Position numbers and translations under genes: made by a program
The notes under the pieces: generated by a model
Seen by the model: only the letters and a program-made list of their open reading frames with translations
Databases searched by the model: none
Told to the model about the DNA's origin: nothing
Source of the DNA: an uncultured Clostridia bacterium
Lineage (GTDB): Bacteria > Bacillota > Clostridia > Christensenellales > Borkfalkiaceae
Assembly (NCBI GenBank): GCA_947629095.1
Contig: CANRCK010000002.1
Location: 186,001 to 250,000 of the forward strand
Length of the DNA: 64,000 nt
Direction of reading: 5' to 3'
In this document: piece after piece, positions 7,716 to 16,033 of the stretch
Position numbering within the stretch: the first letter of the stretch is position 1
Layout: every line of letters starts with the position of its first letter

Positions 7716-9608
7716 TCACTTCTTGTAAATTGCGCCGAACTTGCAGTTCGCCATACACTGTCCGCACTTGATGCACTTTGTCGTATCTATTACGTGCGCG
7801 CTCTTTACCGCGCCCGTTATTGCGTTTGCGGGGCAGTTCCTTGCGCACATGGTGCAGCCGCGGCACTTGTCGGGGTCGATATAGTAGCTTAAAAGCGACT
7901 TGCATACCCCTGCTGGACATTTCTTTTCGTTGATATGCGCCTCGTACTCGTCGCCGAAATGCTCCATTGCCGAAAGCACGGGGTTGGGCGCGGACTGACC
8001 CAGAGCGCAGAGCGAAGAGCTCTTCATATGCTCCGCAATCTCCCTGATTTTTACAAGGTCCTCGGGTTCGCCGTTGCCCTCGGTGATTTTGGTGAGAATT
8101 TCCAAAAGTCTCTTTGTGCCCACTCTGCAAGGGGTGCACTTTCCGCAGCTCTCGTCCGCGGTGAATTCCAGATAGAACTTGGCGATATCCACCATACAGG
8201 TGTCCTCGTCCATAACAATGAGTCCGCCGCTGCCCATCATGGAGCCTATGGCAACGAGATTGTCGAAATCCATGCCTATATCGATATATTTTGCGGGGAT
8301 ACAGCCGCCCGAGGGACCGCCCGTCTGCGCGGCTTTGAACTTTTTGCCGTTCGGGATTCCGCCGCCGATTTCATATATTATTGTGCCGAGCGTGGTGCCC
8401 ATGGGAACTTCCACAAGCCCTACGTTCTTTATTTTTCCGCCCACGGCGAAAACCTTTGTGCCCTTGCTCTTTTCGGTGCCGATGGACGAGAACCACTTGC
8501 TGCCCTTCAAAATTATGGGGTTGACCGATGCCCACGTTTCAACGTTGTTCAAAACGGTGGGCTTTTGGAACACGCCGCACTGCGCCGAGAACGGGGGACG
8601 GGGTCTGGGCTCGCCGCGTTTGCCCTCTATGGAAGCCATGAGCGCAGTCTCCTCGCCGCAGACGAACGCGCCCGCGCCCAAACGGAGATGGATATCGAAG
8701 TTGAAGCCCGAACCCAATATGTTTTTGCCGAGGAGACCAAGCTCCCTCGCCTGTTTGATTGCTATGTTTAACCTTTCCACGGCTATGGGATATTCCGCGC
8801 GCACGTAGATATAGCCCTCGTCCGCGCCCACGGCATAGCCCGCGATGGACATTGCTTCAAGCACGGTGTGGGGGTCGCCCTCGAGCACAGACCTATCCAT
8901 GAACGCGCCGGGGTCGCCCTCGTCCGCGTTGCAGCAAACGTATTTTTTATCGCCCTTTGCGTCCCGCGTGAACTGCCATTTAAGCCCCGTGGGGAAGCCT
9001 GCGCCGCCCCTGCCGCGAAGCCCCGAAGCCTTTACTTCGGCAATGACTTCTTCGGGAGTCATCTCCGTCAAAACTTTTGCAAGCGCGGAATAGTCGCCCG
9101 CCGCGATAGCCTCGCGGATGTCCTCCGCCGCTATTACGCCGCAGTTGCGGAGAGCTATCCTCATCTGGTGCTTATAGAAGGGTATTTCCGCAAAGGGAAT
9201 TACCGAGCCGTCCTCGTGGACGGTGTCCTTGTAGAGAAGTTCCTTTACTATGGAACCGCCTTTTACAAGGTGCTTTTCGGCAACCGTCTTTGCGTGTTCG
9301 GGGGTCATCTGGGAATAGAACGCGCCCTCGGGATAAACTATCATTATGGGACCGAGCGCGCAAAGCCCGAAGCAACCCGTTTTTACTATTAAAACGTCGT
9401 CTATGCCCAATTCCTTAAAGCTCTTTTCGAGCTGCTCTATAACCTGCAACGAATGGGAGGACGTGCAGCCCGTGCCGCCGCACACGAGAACCTGCTTTCT
9501 GTAACCCGTGTTTACGGCAAGTTTTTCAGCCTGTTCGCGCACAATGCGGCGAACGTTGATAAGGTCCGCCTTTTCGGCGGCAATTTTACGTAATTCTTCT
9601 ACTGTCAT
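7716..9608 (-). CDS. hydB: Hydrogenase subunit HydB (NuoF-like)
   Basis: A 630-aa flavoprotein subunit that binds NAD(H), FMN and Fe-S clusters and links pyridine nucleotide to HydA. An N-terminal thioredoxin-like [2Fe-2S] domain (CGGTGC, then CFGLC) is followed by the NuoF core (GLRGRGGAGFPTGLKW for FMN/NAD, CNADEGDPGAFMDR) and the SLBB region. The NuoF [4Fe-4S] site is ESCGKCTPCR, and two C-terminal ferredoxin clusters are CRGCTMCARNCP and CIKCGQCMANC. ATG 9608 is preferred over GTG 9617, which overlaps the GAGGTG ribosome site. The stop lies 10 bp before hydA. Confidence 0.96.
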   Translation of the reverse strand: MTVEELRKIAAEKADLINVRRIVREQAEKLAVNTGYRKQVLVCGGTGCTSSHSLQVIEQLEKSFKELGIDDVLIVKTGCFGLCALGPIMIVYPEGAFYSQMTPEHAKTVAEKHLVKGGSIVKELLYKDTVHEDGSVIPFAEIPFYKHQMRIALRNCGVIAAEDIREAIAAGDYSALAKVLTEMTPEEVIAEVKASGLRGRGGAGFPTGLKWQFTRDAKGDKKYVCCNADEGDPGAFMDRSVLEGDPHTVLEAMSIAGYAVGADEGYIYVRAEYPIAVERLNIAIKQARELGLLGKNILGSGFNFDIHLRLGAGAFVCGEETALMASIEGKRGEPRPRPPFSAQCGVFQKPTVLNNVETWASVNPIILKGSKWFSSIGTEKSKGTKVFAVGGKIKNVGLVEVPMGTTLGTIIYEIGGGIPNGKKFKAAQTGGPSGGCIPAKYIDIGMDFDNLVAIGSMMGSGGLIVMDEDTCMVDIAKFYLEFTADESCGKCTPCRVGTKRLLEILTKITEGNGEPEDLVKIREIAEHMKSSSLCALGQSAPNPVLSAMEHFGDEYEAHINEKKCPAGVCKSLLSYYIDPDKCRGCTMCARNCPANAITGAVKSAHVIDTTKCIKCGQCMANCKFGAIYKK

Positions 9609-9618
9609 TCCGTTCACC

Positions 9619-10107
9619 TCAATCTTCGCGGTATTTTGAAAGTATACCCGAAACTTCCTTTGCGGTCAGCCTGCCGTAAACCTCTCCGTCCACTATCATA
9701 ACGGGCGCAAGACCGCACGCGCCCACGCAGCGGCAGCTGTCTATGGAGAAGTTCCTGTCCGGCGTACATTCCCCGCACTTTATGCCAAGTTGCTTTTCAA
9801 CGGCTTCAAGAACTTTATCCGAGCCTTTTACGTAGCATGCGGTTCCGAGGCAAACGCTCACCTTGTGCTTGCCCTTAGGGCTAAGCGAAAACTGCGAATA
9901 AAAAGTTGCAACCCCGTAGACCTCGGCAAGGGACACGTTAAGCCCTTCGGCTATGACCGTCTGGACTTCGAACGGCAGATATCCGTAGATATTCTGCGCC
10001 TCGTGCAGAACGGGCATAAGCGCACCCGCCTCTCCGCGGTGTTCGTCAATACAGCTTTTCAGGGCTGCCATCTGTTCGGGCGTACCCTCAAAGGTTATTT
10101 CTGACAT
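9619..10107 (-). CDS. hydC: Hydrogenase subunit HydC (NuoE-like)
   Basis: A 162-aa thioredoxin-fold [2Fe-2S] subunit. The ligand pattern is CLGTAC and CRCVGAC, with AEVYGVATFYSQF typical of NuoE/HydC. It transfers electrons between HydB and the rest of the complex. ATG 10107 follows AGGAGTG; a longer frame to 10170 has no ribosome site. It is the first gene of the operon, promoter at 10150-10178, and ends 10 bp before hydB. Confidence 0.95.
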   Translation of the reverse strand: MSEITFEGTPEQMAALKSCIDEHRGEAGALMPVLHEAQNIYGYLPFEVQTVIAEGLNVSLAEVYGVATFYSQFSLSPKGKHKVSVCLGTACYVKGSDKVLEAVEKQLGIKCGECTPDRNFSIDSCRCVGACGLAPVMIVDGEVYGRLTAKEVSGILSKYRED

Positions 10108-10149
10108 TGATTCACTCCTATTAAATAATAAATATTTTAATACTGATTC

Positions 10150-10178
10150 ATTATAACAGACAATATACAAAAATACAA
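10150..10178 (-). promoter_or_regulatory. Promoter of hydCBA
   Basis: On the complement, TTGTAT (10178-10173), 17 nt and TATAAT (10155-10150), 43 nt before the hydC start. Confidence 0.6.
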
Positions 10179-10304
10179 AGCAATTTTCATTGGAAAATTC
10201 AAAAATTCCCCCACCTTTTTTTGGGAATTGCGGCAGCCGCGCCCAAGTTTTAAAAGGGCTGTGCCGCCGATAGCCGCGGCGGCGTTAAAATGCCGCAGTA
10301 AAAT

Positions 10305-10335
10305 AAGCGCTGCGGCGCAAATTTTGCGCCGCAGC
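10305..10335 (-). terminator. Terminator of the feo operon
   Basis: Arms GCTGCGGCGCAAA and TTTGCGCCGCAGC (10309-10335). Read on the minus strand the hairpin is followed by TTATTTTA. A second GC palindrome (10262-10283) lies just beyond. The rest of the 10108-10372 gap holds only the hydC promoter. Confidence 0.8.
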
Positions 10336-10372
10336 ACTTTACGTATTAAAACATCGGAGAGTGAAAGTGTGT

Positions 10373-10543
10373 TCAATCTTTTTGCCCGTCTCGCTTTTTG
10401 CAAGCCGCGCAGCCCGGGCAGCAGCCGCATGATGAACAGTCGCAGCCGCCCTTGCGCTTGACTTTGCGCCACACGGCGCAGCCCGCAACGGCGCAGAACG
10501 CCACGGAAATTATCACTATAACGGCAATATCGAAAGGTCCCAT
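10373..10543 (-). CDS. FeoB-associated Cys-rich membrane protein
   Basis: A 56-aa protein. One hydrophobic helix (about residues 5-24) is followed by a Lys/Arg stretch and a Cys-rich tail with pattern C-x-C-x-x-C-x-C-C-x-x-C-x-x-C. This is the family of tiny proteins encoded directly after feoB in Firmicutes. It begins one base after the feoB stop and has GAAGGAA upstream. It probably helps iron transfer or FeoB assembly at the membrane; its mechanism is not known. It is too short for ordinary ORF thresholds but clearly part of the operon. Confidence 0.88.
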   Translation of the reverse strand: MGPFDIAVIVIISVAFCAVAGCAVWRKVKRKGGCDCSSCGCCPGCAACKKRDGQKD

Positions 10544-10544
10544 A

Positions 10545-12944
10545 TCATTCCTTCTTTTTGCGCCTGAATATTGCGCATATATCGAATTTTTTGAGATTTC
10601 TGAGGACTATCAGAGCAGTGACCGCAGCGGCAACCGCAAGCCAGATGAAGCAGGTCCACCACCAGCTACCTATGGTATAGAACGCGCACGCAGCAATATA
10701 ACTTGTGCATATCCAGAACAGCAGAGTCCACTTGAATTTGCCCTCGGGCAATTCCGCACGCGCCGTTGCGCACGCCGCAAAGCAGGGGATTGTGGTCATA
10801 TTGAAGATTATAAATGCGATTATCCCGGGAATGGTTATTCCGGTGCCGGCAATCATTGCCGTTGCCGCTTCCACGGCGCCCTCTTCGGCTTCCCAATCAA
10901 TATACTGCCCCGCAACTATCGCCGCAAGCGCGCCGAAGGTTGCTATTACGTTTTCCTTTGCAACAAGACCCGTGAGCGCCGCAGCCGCAAACACCCAGCC
11001 GAAAGCCGTAAGCTGCGAGCCGAAGCCGAGAGGTGTGAACAGAGGCTGTATCAGCATGCCTATGCCGCCCAGAATAGACTCGTTGGCGCGGAGATTTACA
11101 AGCCCTTCAACAAGCAGTTCGCCCGATTCGGGATCGATGAAATATGAGAAGTATGCGGGGTTTTGCGCAACGAGCTGTTGCTGTGCGGGCGTGAGATTTA
11201 CGCCGTTTACCAAATCTTCCACGTCCTGCAGCAAAAACTCCCAATTCCAGCTGAAGGACTGCAATATCCATATTATTACAGTGGATGCAAATATGATTGT
11301 GAACGCCTTTTTTACGAAGTGCTTTGTTTTATCCCACAGGTGGAGCATGAGGTTTTTGAACCCCGGCACGTGGTATGCGGGAAGCTCCATTATGAAGGGA
11401 GGAGTTTCTCCCCGCTGCGTGGTGTTGCGCATGAGCAACACGGCTAAGATGGCTATGCACACGCCCGAAACGTACATTGCAAAGGTTATTGCGTCCACAT
11501 TGCCCACGCCGAACACGGCAAGCAAGCCGCCCGCCATTGCGGTGAGTATGGGGAGCTTTGCCCCGCACGAGAAGAAGGGTATTACGCGTATTGTAGCCGT
11601 GCGTTCCTTGTCGTCTGCAAGCGTCCTTGTGTTTATGGTTGCGGGAAGGGAACAGCCGAAGCCCATTATCATGGGCATAAACGCCCTGCCCGAAAGCCCG
11701 AACCTACGGAAGATTCTGTCCAACACAAAGGCAATCCTTGCCATGTAGCCCGTGTCCTCCAGAATGGAGAAGAACAAAAACAGGCAAAGTATCTGGGGCA
11801 AAAAGCCCAAAACCGCAAATATACCGCCCAAAACCGCGTCGCAGACCAAACTGTCAGCCCACGCCGCACCCCCGCAGACCTCGATCAGCATTGAGAAGCC
11901 GAGGGTTATATTATCGGTTATAAGAGAAAGAATATTCGTGAGTATTACGCCCGGCGAGAACACCGCGCCGTCGTATATAAGCCCCAGCGCCATTGCTCCG
12001 CCCTCGGAAAGCCCCAGATCGTCCAGCGCGGGAAGGGGATTGCCCGCCGCGTTTGCTATGGAGCCTATAAACAAGAGGTCCTCCGAAAACGTAAGGTGGA
12101 ATATTGCGAACAGTATTACGAGAAAGATGGGGATTGCCCAAACCCTGTGCGTTAAAACCTTGTCTATTTTATCGGATTTCGTGAGCGTTTCGCCACCCGA
12201 CTTCACCTTTGCAGGGGCTAAATTTGCGGATATGTATTTATATCTTTCGTCGGCGATAACCGCCTCCATATCCGCCCCGCCGACAGCCTTTGCAAGAGCT
12301 TCCTTGGCGCCCTTTTTTAAAAGCTCCAGCTCGTCGCTCTCCAAAAGCTTTACGGCGTGGAACAGGGGCGAGGACTGTCCGTCCTCCTCGTAAAATGCCT
12401 GCGCCGCGGCGATTTCGCTGCCGAGCGCCCCCTGCAAAACGGTTGTACCCTTCCTCTGCGCGGGCATTGCAATTGCCCTGTCCATCAGCTGCTTTATGCC
12501 CGTGCCGCGCAGCGCGGAAATTTCAACCACGGGCACGCCCAAAGCCTTTTCAAGCTTTTTTGCGTCCACCCTGTCGCCGGCTTTTTCAACCGCGTCCATC
12601 ATGTTCAGGGCTATGATAACGGGAACGTCCATCTCGAGAATCTGCGTAGTAAGATATAAATTCCTCTCGAGATTGGTTGCGTCAACTATATTTATTATGC
12701 CCGCGGGCTTTTCGTCGAGTATATAATTGCGCGAAATAACTTCCTCGGGCGTGTAGGGGGAGAGCGAATATATTCCCGGCAGGTCTACTATTGCCACCTG
12801 TTCAGAGCCGCCCTTATAAATTCCCTCTCTTTTATCGACCGTTACTCCGGGCCAGTTGCCAACGTGCGCCGTTGCGCCCGTAAGGGCGTTGAAAAGGGTT
12901 GTTTTGCCGCAGTTGGGATTGCCCGCCAATGCAAAATTTTTCAT
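10545..12944 (-). CDS. feoB: Ferrous iron transport protein B
   Basis: A 799-aa inner-membrane Fe(II) transporter with an N-terminal G domain: G1 GNPNCGKT (8-15), G3 DLPG (54-57), G4 NMMD (114-117). A helical GDI-like region and then two Gate/Nucleoside-recognition membrane blocks follow (for example FFSCGAKLPI and the FGCSLPATINTRTL loop). A hydrophilic insertion of about 60 residues (WNWEFLLQDVEDLVNGV onward) lies between late helices. ATG 12944 overlaps the feoA stop as ATGA, with GGAGGT 8 nt upstream, so the two are translationally coupled. Confidence 0.97.
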   Translation of the reverse strand: MKNFALAGNPNCGKTTLFNALTGATAHVGNWPGVTVDKREGIYKGGSEQVAIVDLPGIYSLSPYTPEEVISRNYILDEKPAGIINIVDATNLERNLYLTTQILEMDVPVIIALNMMDAVEKAGDRVDAKKLEKALGVPVVEISALRGTGIKQLMDRAIAMPAQRKGTTVLQGALGSEIAAAQAFYEEDGQSSPLFHAVKLLESDELELLKKGAKEALAKAVGGADMEAVIADERYKYISANLAPAKVKSGGETLTKSDKIDKVLTHRVWAIPIFLVILFAIFHLTFSEDLLFIGSIANAAGNPLPALDDLGLSEGGAMALGLIYDGAVFSPGVILTNILSLITDNITLGFSMLIEVCGGAAWADSLVCDAVLGGIFAVLGFLPQILCLFLFFSILEDTGYMARIAFVLDRIFRRFGLSGRAFMPMIMGFGCSLPATINTRTLADDKERTATIRVIPFFSCGAKLPILTAMAGGLLAVFGVGNVDAITFAMYVSGVCIAILAVLLMRNTTQRGETPPFIMELPAYHVPGFKNLMLHLWDKTKHFVKKAFTIIFASTVIIWILQSFSWNWEFLLQDVEDLVNGVNLTPAQQQLVAQNPAYFSYFIDPESGELLVEGLVNLRANESILGGIGMLIQPLFTPLGFGSQLTAFGWVFAAAALTGLVAKENVIATFGALAAIVAGQYIDWEAEEGAVEAATAMIAGTGITIPGIIAFIIFNMTTIPCFAACATARAELPEGKFKWTLLFWICTSYIAACAFYTIGSWWWTCFIWLAVAAAVTALIVLRNLKKFDICAIFRRKKKE

Positions 12945-13174
12945 TTGAGTTCCACCTCCACGCATGCGGCTTCAACCTTACGGAGAGTAAGCTCGTAGCC
13001 GCGGATAGTGATTTCGATGGGGTCCCCGAGGGGCGCCTTTTTGCGCATTGTAAGCTCGGCGCCGGGCGTGACCCCCATGTCAAAGAGCCTGCGGCGGATT
13101 TTTCCCTCGCCCGTAACGCTCTTTATTTTTCCGCCTTCGCCAACGGAAAAATCGCTCAATAACTTTGTTGCCAT
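12941..13174 (-). CDS. feoA: Ferrous iron transport protein A (second copy)
   Basis: A 77-aa SH3-like protein that modulates FeoB at the cytosolic face. The pattern IRRRLFDMGVTPGAELTMRK and PIEITIRGYELTLRK are FeoA signatures. Its stop overlaps the feoB start by four bases. Codon and base composition match feoB. Another, more diverged feoA lies 61 bp upstream. Confidence 0.94.
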   Translation of the reverse strand: MATKLLSDFSVGEGGKIKSVTGEGKIRRRLFDMGVTPGAELTMRKKAPLGDPIEITIRGYELTLRKVEAACVEVELK

Positions 13175-13235
13175 AAATCCTCCGGTACAAAATCTTAACC
13201 GCAGTTAATGTTTTTGGGCGAAAAATTAAGCGGCT

Positions 13236-13448
13236 TTAAGCCACCATAATTTTCCCAGCAAGGGTTCTGTCCAGGCAAAGCCTGCCCTCTTTTACGATAA
13301 CTATCACATTGCCGCCGGTAGAGGAAACGAGGGTTATTTTGCTGCCCTCGCAGATGCCCAGCTCGTGGAGATGTTTTTTTAATTTTTCTTCCGCCGCTAC
13401 TTTTCTTACAAGCAGTTCCCGACCTGCGGGAGCAATGGCAATCGGCAT
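13236..13448 (-). CDS. FeoA-domain protein (first copy)
   Basis: A 70-aa FeoA paralogue. LKKHLHELGICEGSKITLVS and GGNVIVIVKEGRLCLDRTLA follow the SH3-like FeoA pattern. ATG 13448 has GAGGTG at the right distance; the GTG at 13457 lies inside that site. It is the first gene of the feo operon, behind a near-consensus promoter. Tandem feoA genes are common in Clostridia; whether both bind the same FeoB is not visible from sequence. Confidence 0.9.
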   Translation of the reverse strand: MPIAIAPAGRELLVRKVAAEEKLKKHLHELGICEGSKITLVSSTGGNVIVIVKEGRLCLDRTLAGKIMVA

Positions 13449-13492
13449 AAAAATCACCTCAAAAACTTAATTACGGTTTATTTTCACTATCC

Positions 13493-13520
13493 ATTATAGC
13501 GCGCATTTTAAATTTGTCAA
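13493..13520 (-). promoter_or_regulatory. Promoter of the feo operon
   Basis: On the complement: TTGACA (13520-13515), 16 nt, TATAAT (13498-13493). I see no clear Fur-type 19-bp palindrome over it. Confidence 0.8.
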
Positions 13521-13630
13521 CAAAAAAATAACCAAGGTTCAGTTTTTTTTGAAAAATTTTTATTTTTCGTTGTTTTGTGAAGAAATTACAAATACCCTTG
13601 CTATTCCCAAAAGGAAAAACGGCTCCATAC

Positions 13631-13660
13631 AAAAAAGGGCAGCCGTTAACAGCGCCCTAT
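13631..13660 (-). terminator. Terminator of the toxin-antitoxin-chaperone cassette
   Basis: Imperfect hairpin GGGCAGCC-GTTAAC-AGCGCCC (13638-13658). On the minus strand it is followed by TTTTTTG. Confidence 0.6.
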
Positions 13661-13679
13661 GTTTTTGTGGATTTTTAGC

Positions 13680-14102
13680 TTATTGATTTGCCTGCTCCTG
13701 TTCCGATTGTTTTAACCATTGTTCAACGTTTATAACAGGCAAAACGTAGGGCGGAACATTGACGTTGGCTGTGACTGTGGCAATCAACGACCGCAAAAAA
13801 GGAAATAGTATTGCCACAGTATTTATTTTCATCACGTCCGGACACGTTGTTTCCCATTGATTACTTTCAAAAATACCCCTTATGGACAATTCAAAATCAA
13901 ATGGAGTCGTTAAATCCTCGGCGCTGCTTATGGCAAAAGTAAGAACCACCTCGGCTTGATTTTCATCGATTTTATTGATTTGTCGAGTCAATTGGGGATT
14001 TACTTCAATGGTTCTGTTTTCGTTATAACAATAGTTCAAATTTAAAGCAAAGTTCAATTTCAACACATCGTAACGGATTAATTTAAGTATACTTTCAACC
14101 AT
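13680..14102 (-). CDS. SecB-like chaperone of a toxin-antitoxin-chaperone system
   Basis: A 140-aa protein. Its C-terminal half contains ILFPFLRSLIATVT followed by NVPPYVLPVINVEQW, the signature segment of SecB-fold chaperones (ILFPYxRELI, then PPLxLxPxNF). SecB is not generally part of the Sec pathway in Clostridia; solitary SecB-like proteins next to a toxin-antitoxin pair act as chaperones that stabilise the antitoxin. ATG 14102 overlaps the antitoxin stop; GGAGGG lies 13 nt upstream. AT-rich composition differs from the flanking feo and mnmA genes, suggesting transfer. Confidence 0.8.
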   Translation of the reverse strand: MVESILKLIRYDVLKLNFALNLNYCYNENRTIEVNPQLTRQINKIDENQAEVVLTFAISSAEDLTTPFDFELSIRGIFESNQWETTCPDVMKINTVAILFPFLRSLIATVTANVNVPPYVLPVINVEQWLKQSEQEQANQ

Positions 14103-14679
14103 AATTTTCAATCTCCCTCCACATATAATTGTAATACGGCGACGTGTTATGCAAAGTTACGGATTTCAATATTTTTGCATTTTCAGGCAGCTGCAATAGG
14201 TCAATATTACTTTTATCGAGATATTCTTTAACTTGCCTTTTCTCTCTTGTTGTTAATAAAGATTCATTTTTGTTAAACGCTATTTTAACGTTCTTTTTAT
14301 CTTTCATAAAACAAATAAGCAAATTGTGTGCCGAATCCTGGGGCGCACCGCTTTCATACCGCGTTATTGTTTTTTCTCCAAACCCAAGTAAACGCGAGAA
14401 AGCGGATTGTGAAATTCCGATGGTTTCCCTTATCTCCTTGATTTGTTCCGGCAATAAAAAATGCTTCTGTGCACGATATTCATTAAAAACAATCTTTTCA
14501 TTTTTCTTTTCAAGTTCTTCATCCCAAACAGCCTGCCCGCATTTGCAACAATAGCGTGTTTCGATTACTGCCTTAACCTGCGTATCTTTTACAGTAAATA
14601 TTTTTTCTTCTTGTTTTATTTTTGTTTCGTTCTCTTCATTGCATTCATCACAATAATATTTTATAAATAAATTGCTCAT
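14095..14679 (-). CDS. MqsA-family antitoxin with C-terminal extension
   Basis: A 194-aa DNA-binding antitoxin. An N-terminal zinc-binding region has Cys10, Cys13, Cys44 and Cys47 (CDEC and CKC). The central XRE-type HTH (about 76-115; EIRETIGISQSAFSRLLGFG, TRYESG) is typical of MqsA. A C-terminal tail (about 150-194) ends in an aromatic-rich stretch, PYYNYMWREIENYG, where chaperone-addicted antitoxins carry their chaperone-binding (ChAD) segment. AAGGAGAGG supports ATG 14679. The gene lies between toxin and chaperone. Confidence 0.85.
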   Translation of the reverse strand: MSNLFIKYYCDECNEENETKIKQEEKIFTVKDTQVKAVIETRYCCKCGQAVWDEELEKKNEKIVFNEYRAQKHFLLPEQIKEIRETIGISQSAFSRLLGFGEKTITRYESGAPQDSAHNLLICFMKDKKNVKIAFNKNESLLTTREKRQVKEYLDKSNIDLLQLPENAKILKSVTLHNTSPYYNYMWREIENYG

Positions 14680-14750
14680 TTCCTCTCCTTTCCGTCTTCC
14701 GCCATGCGTTACTGTTCGTTTCTTTACTTAATCCTAATTCGGTTTTACCA

Positions 14751-15050
14751 CTATATTTCATCTATATGACAGCTTATTGCCCTTATCGGTTTAACATATT
14801 TTATTTTGATATAAAAAACTTCACCATATGCTTTCTTTTTAAAAATCCATATATTCCCCGGCGAACCGTCATAATCCGCCTCCGGACCTCGCTCGTAATC
14901 CTGTACTTGTAAAGATTTAATTATGTCTTTTTGCTCATCTACCGTAATCCCCAAGCGGTATCGGGTAGCGGCGTTCTTATCGCGATTGGCAATTATTATG
15001 CACGATGTTTTTATTAAATCTATTACTTCATCCAGCGTTTCAGTTGCCAT
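14751..15050 (-). CDS. MqsR-like toxin (putative mRNA interferase)
   Basis: A 99-aa basic protein with the RelE/MqsR fold pattern seen in Firmicutes relatives: ATRYRLGITVDEQKDII, then IKSLQVQDYERGPEADYDG, GNIWIFKK and VFYIKIKYV. MqsR toxins cleave mRNA, usually at GCN sites. ATG 15050 follows AAGGGGG; an ATG at 15080 lacks a site. Toxin-first order matches mqsRA. Promoter at 15095-15123. Family assignment rests on motif spacing rather than an alignment; HigB-like toxins are the main alternative. Confidence 0.72.
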   Translation of the reverse strand: MATETLDEVIDLIKTSCIIIANRDKNAATRYRLGITVDEQKDIIKSLQVQDYERGPEADYDGSPGNIWIFKKKAYGEVFYIKIKYVKPIRAISCHIDEI

Positions 15051-15094
15051 CGCCGTCCCCCTTGTTCTTTTTGGTATCATAAGATACTAATTTA

Positions 15095-15123
15095 ATTATA
15101 TGCCGTGACTTGCAAACTGTCAA
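15095..15123 (-). promoter_or_regulatory. Consensus promoter of the toxin-antitoxin-chaperone cassette
   Basis: On the complement: TTGACA (15123-15118), exactly 17 nt, TATAAT (15100-15095). A perfect consensus promoter is expected for an autorepressed operon. Confidence 0.8.
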
Positions 15124-15274
15124 CTGATTTTTTGGATTTTTTAATTTTTATTACTGACCGCAAAAATATAGATATGTAAATTATTTATACCGCGCCACAC
15201 TTTTATTTAAACTTTTTATTCAAAATTCAATAAAAGAAATACTGAAACTTATATCTAATAAACGTTATTATTTT

Positions 15275-15317
15275 TATAAAACCTAAAGTGAGTCCGGTAC
15301 AATACCGAACTCACTTT
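15275..15317 (-). terminator. Terminator of the TerB-like gene
   Basis: Hairpin with arms AAAGTGAGTCCGGTA and TACCGAACTCACTTT (one mismatch, 15285-15317), followed on the minus strand by TAGGTTTTATAAA. The rest of the 15124-15345 gap is AT-rich with nothing else identifiable. Confidence 0.75.
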
Positions 15318-15345
15318 AAACTTAATCACGTTTCCCTGCACGGGG

Positions 15346-15801
15346 TTAAGCCATGCACAGTTGCTTTATGTAGCGCTTTTCTTTAAGCGATACTTTTCCG
15401 TCCACCGAAGTAACCAAGAGGCAGAGCATAACTATGTCCGCGGCAAGCTCTTCGTTTGCCATTGCCAGAACGGAGAGCAGCTCGCCCGTGTAGCCCTTTA
15501 TCAATTTTTGCACATCGCGGGAAACTTTTATGGTGTTCTTTATCCCCGCAAGGTCGCAGGCTTCCCCGAACGCCTCTTCAAGCGACGGATAAATATTGAG
15601 ATAGTCCTTTTCGCTTACGGAGCCGTCCGCAACTACAGAACCCACTATGAACGCCGCCAATGTTTCAACAGGGTCGGTCCCCTCTATGCCGAGGGCGTGC
15701 AGACCCGCCACAACCGACAGGGCTTTATCGGCAATAAGCACTCCCCTCTCCGCAGGGGTCAGCTTTTCAACTTCGTTGCAAAGTTTTTGAAATTCAAACA
15801 T
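15346..15801 (-). CDS. TerB-like domain protein
   Basis: A 151-aa cytosolic helical protein. Two similar helical halves each contain an Asp-Gly turn (VVADGSVSEKDY, about 63-74; VTSVDGKVSLKEKRYI near the C-terminus), the acidic metal-binding pattern of TerB-like proteins. TerB proteins bind divalent cations and occur in stress-response contexts; the role of this solitary copy is unknown. ATG 15801 follows AAGGAGAG. Confidence 0.75.
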   Translation of the reverse strand: MFEFQKLCNEVEKLTPAERGVLIADKALSVVAGLHALGIEGTDPVETLAAFIVGSVVADGSVSEKDYLNIYPSLEEAFGEACDLAGIKNTIKVSRDVQKLIKGYTGELLSVLAMANEELAADIVMLCLLVTSVDGKVSLKEKRYIKQLCMA

Positions 15802-15920
15802 ATAACTCTCCTTTATCCTCAACGGCTTTGCGCCGTTTTTTTATTATGGATATTATACTACACGTTGTATAATAACACAAGCATAAAACGCGCCGCGGGG
15901 GCGGATTTTGCCGCAAAAAA

Positions 15921-15945
15921 AGAACAGGTTGTTTTAACCTGCTCT
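15921..15945 (-). terminator. Terminator after tRNA-Arg
   Basis: Stem AGAACAGGTT/AACCTGCTCT with a 5-nt loop. T runs lie on both sides, so it works in either direction; it lies just 3' of the tRNA. Confidence 0.8.
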
Positions 15946-15949
15946 TTTT

Positions 15950-16026
15950 TGGTCTACCTGCGCGGATTCGAACCGCGGGTCTCCAGAGTCGGAGTCTGAC
16001 GTGTTATCCAGCTGCACTACAGGTAG
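15950..16026 (-). tRNA. tRNA-Arg (anticodon CCG)
   Basis: A 77-nt cloverleaf on the complement. The acceptor arms are CTACCTG and CAGGTAG, with discriminator A and an encoded CCA (15952-15950). The anticodon stem TCAGA/TCTGG encloses the loop CTCCGAC, anticodon CCG (reads CGG). The T arm is CGCGG-TTCGAAT-CCGCG. It lies between the TerB-like gene and the DUF4250 gene and is read on the same strand. Confidence 0.95.
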
Positions 16027-16033
16027 TTTTGGT

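Noticed and set aside
13449-13540. Fur box over the feo promoter
   Set aside because: No 19-bp palindrome near the consensus was seen.
15821-15843. Terminator-like AACGGC...GCCGTTTTTTT on the plus strand before the TerB-like gene
   Set aside because: No plus-strand gene ends here; possibly a chance hairpin in the gene's leader.
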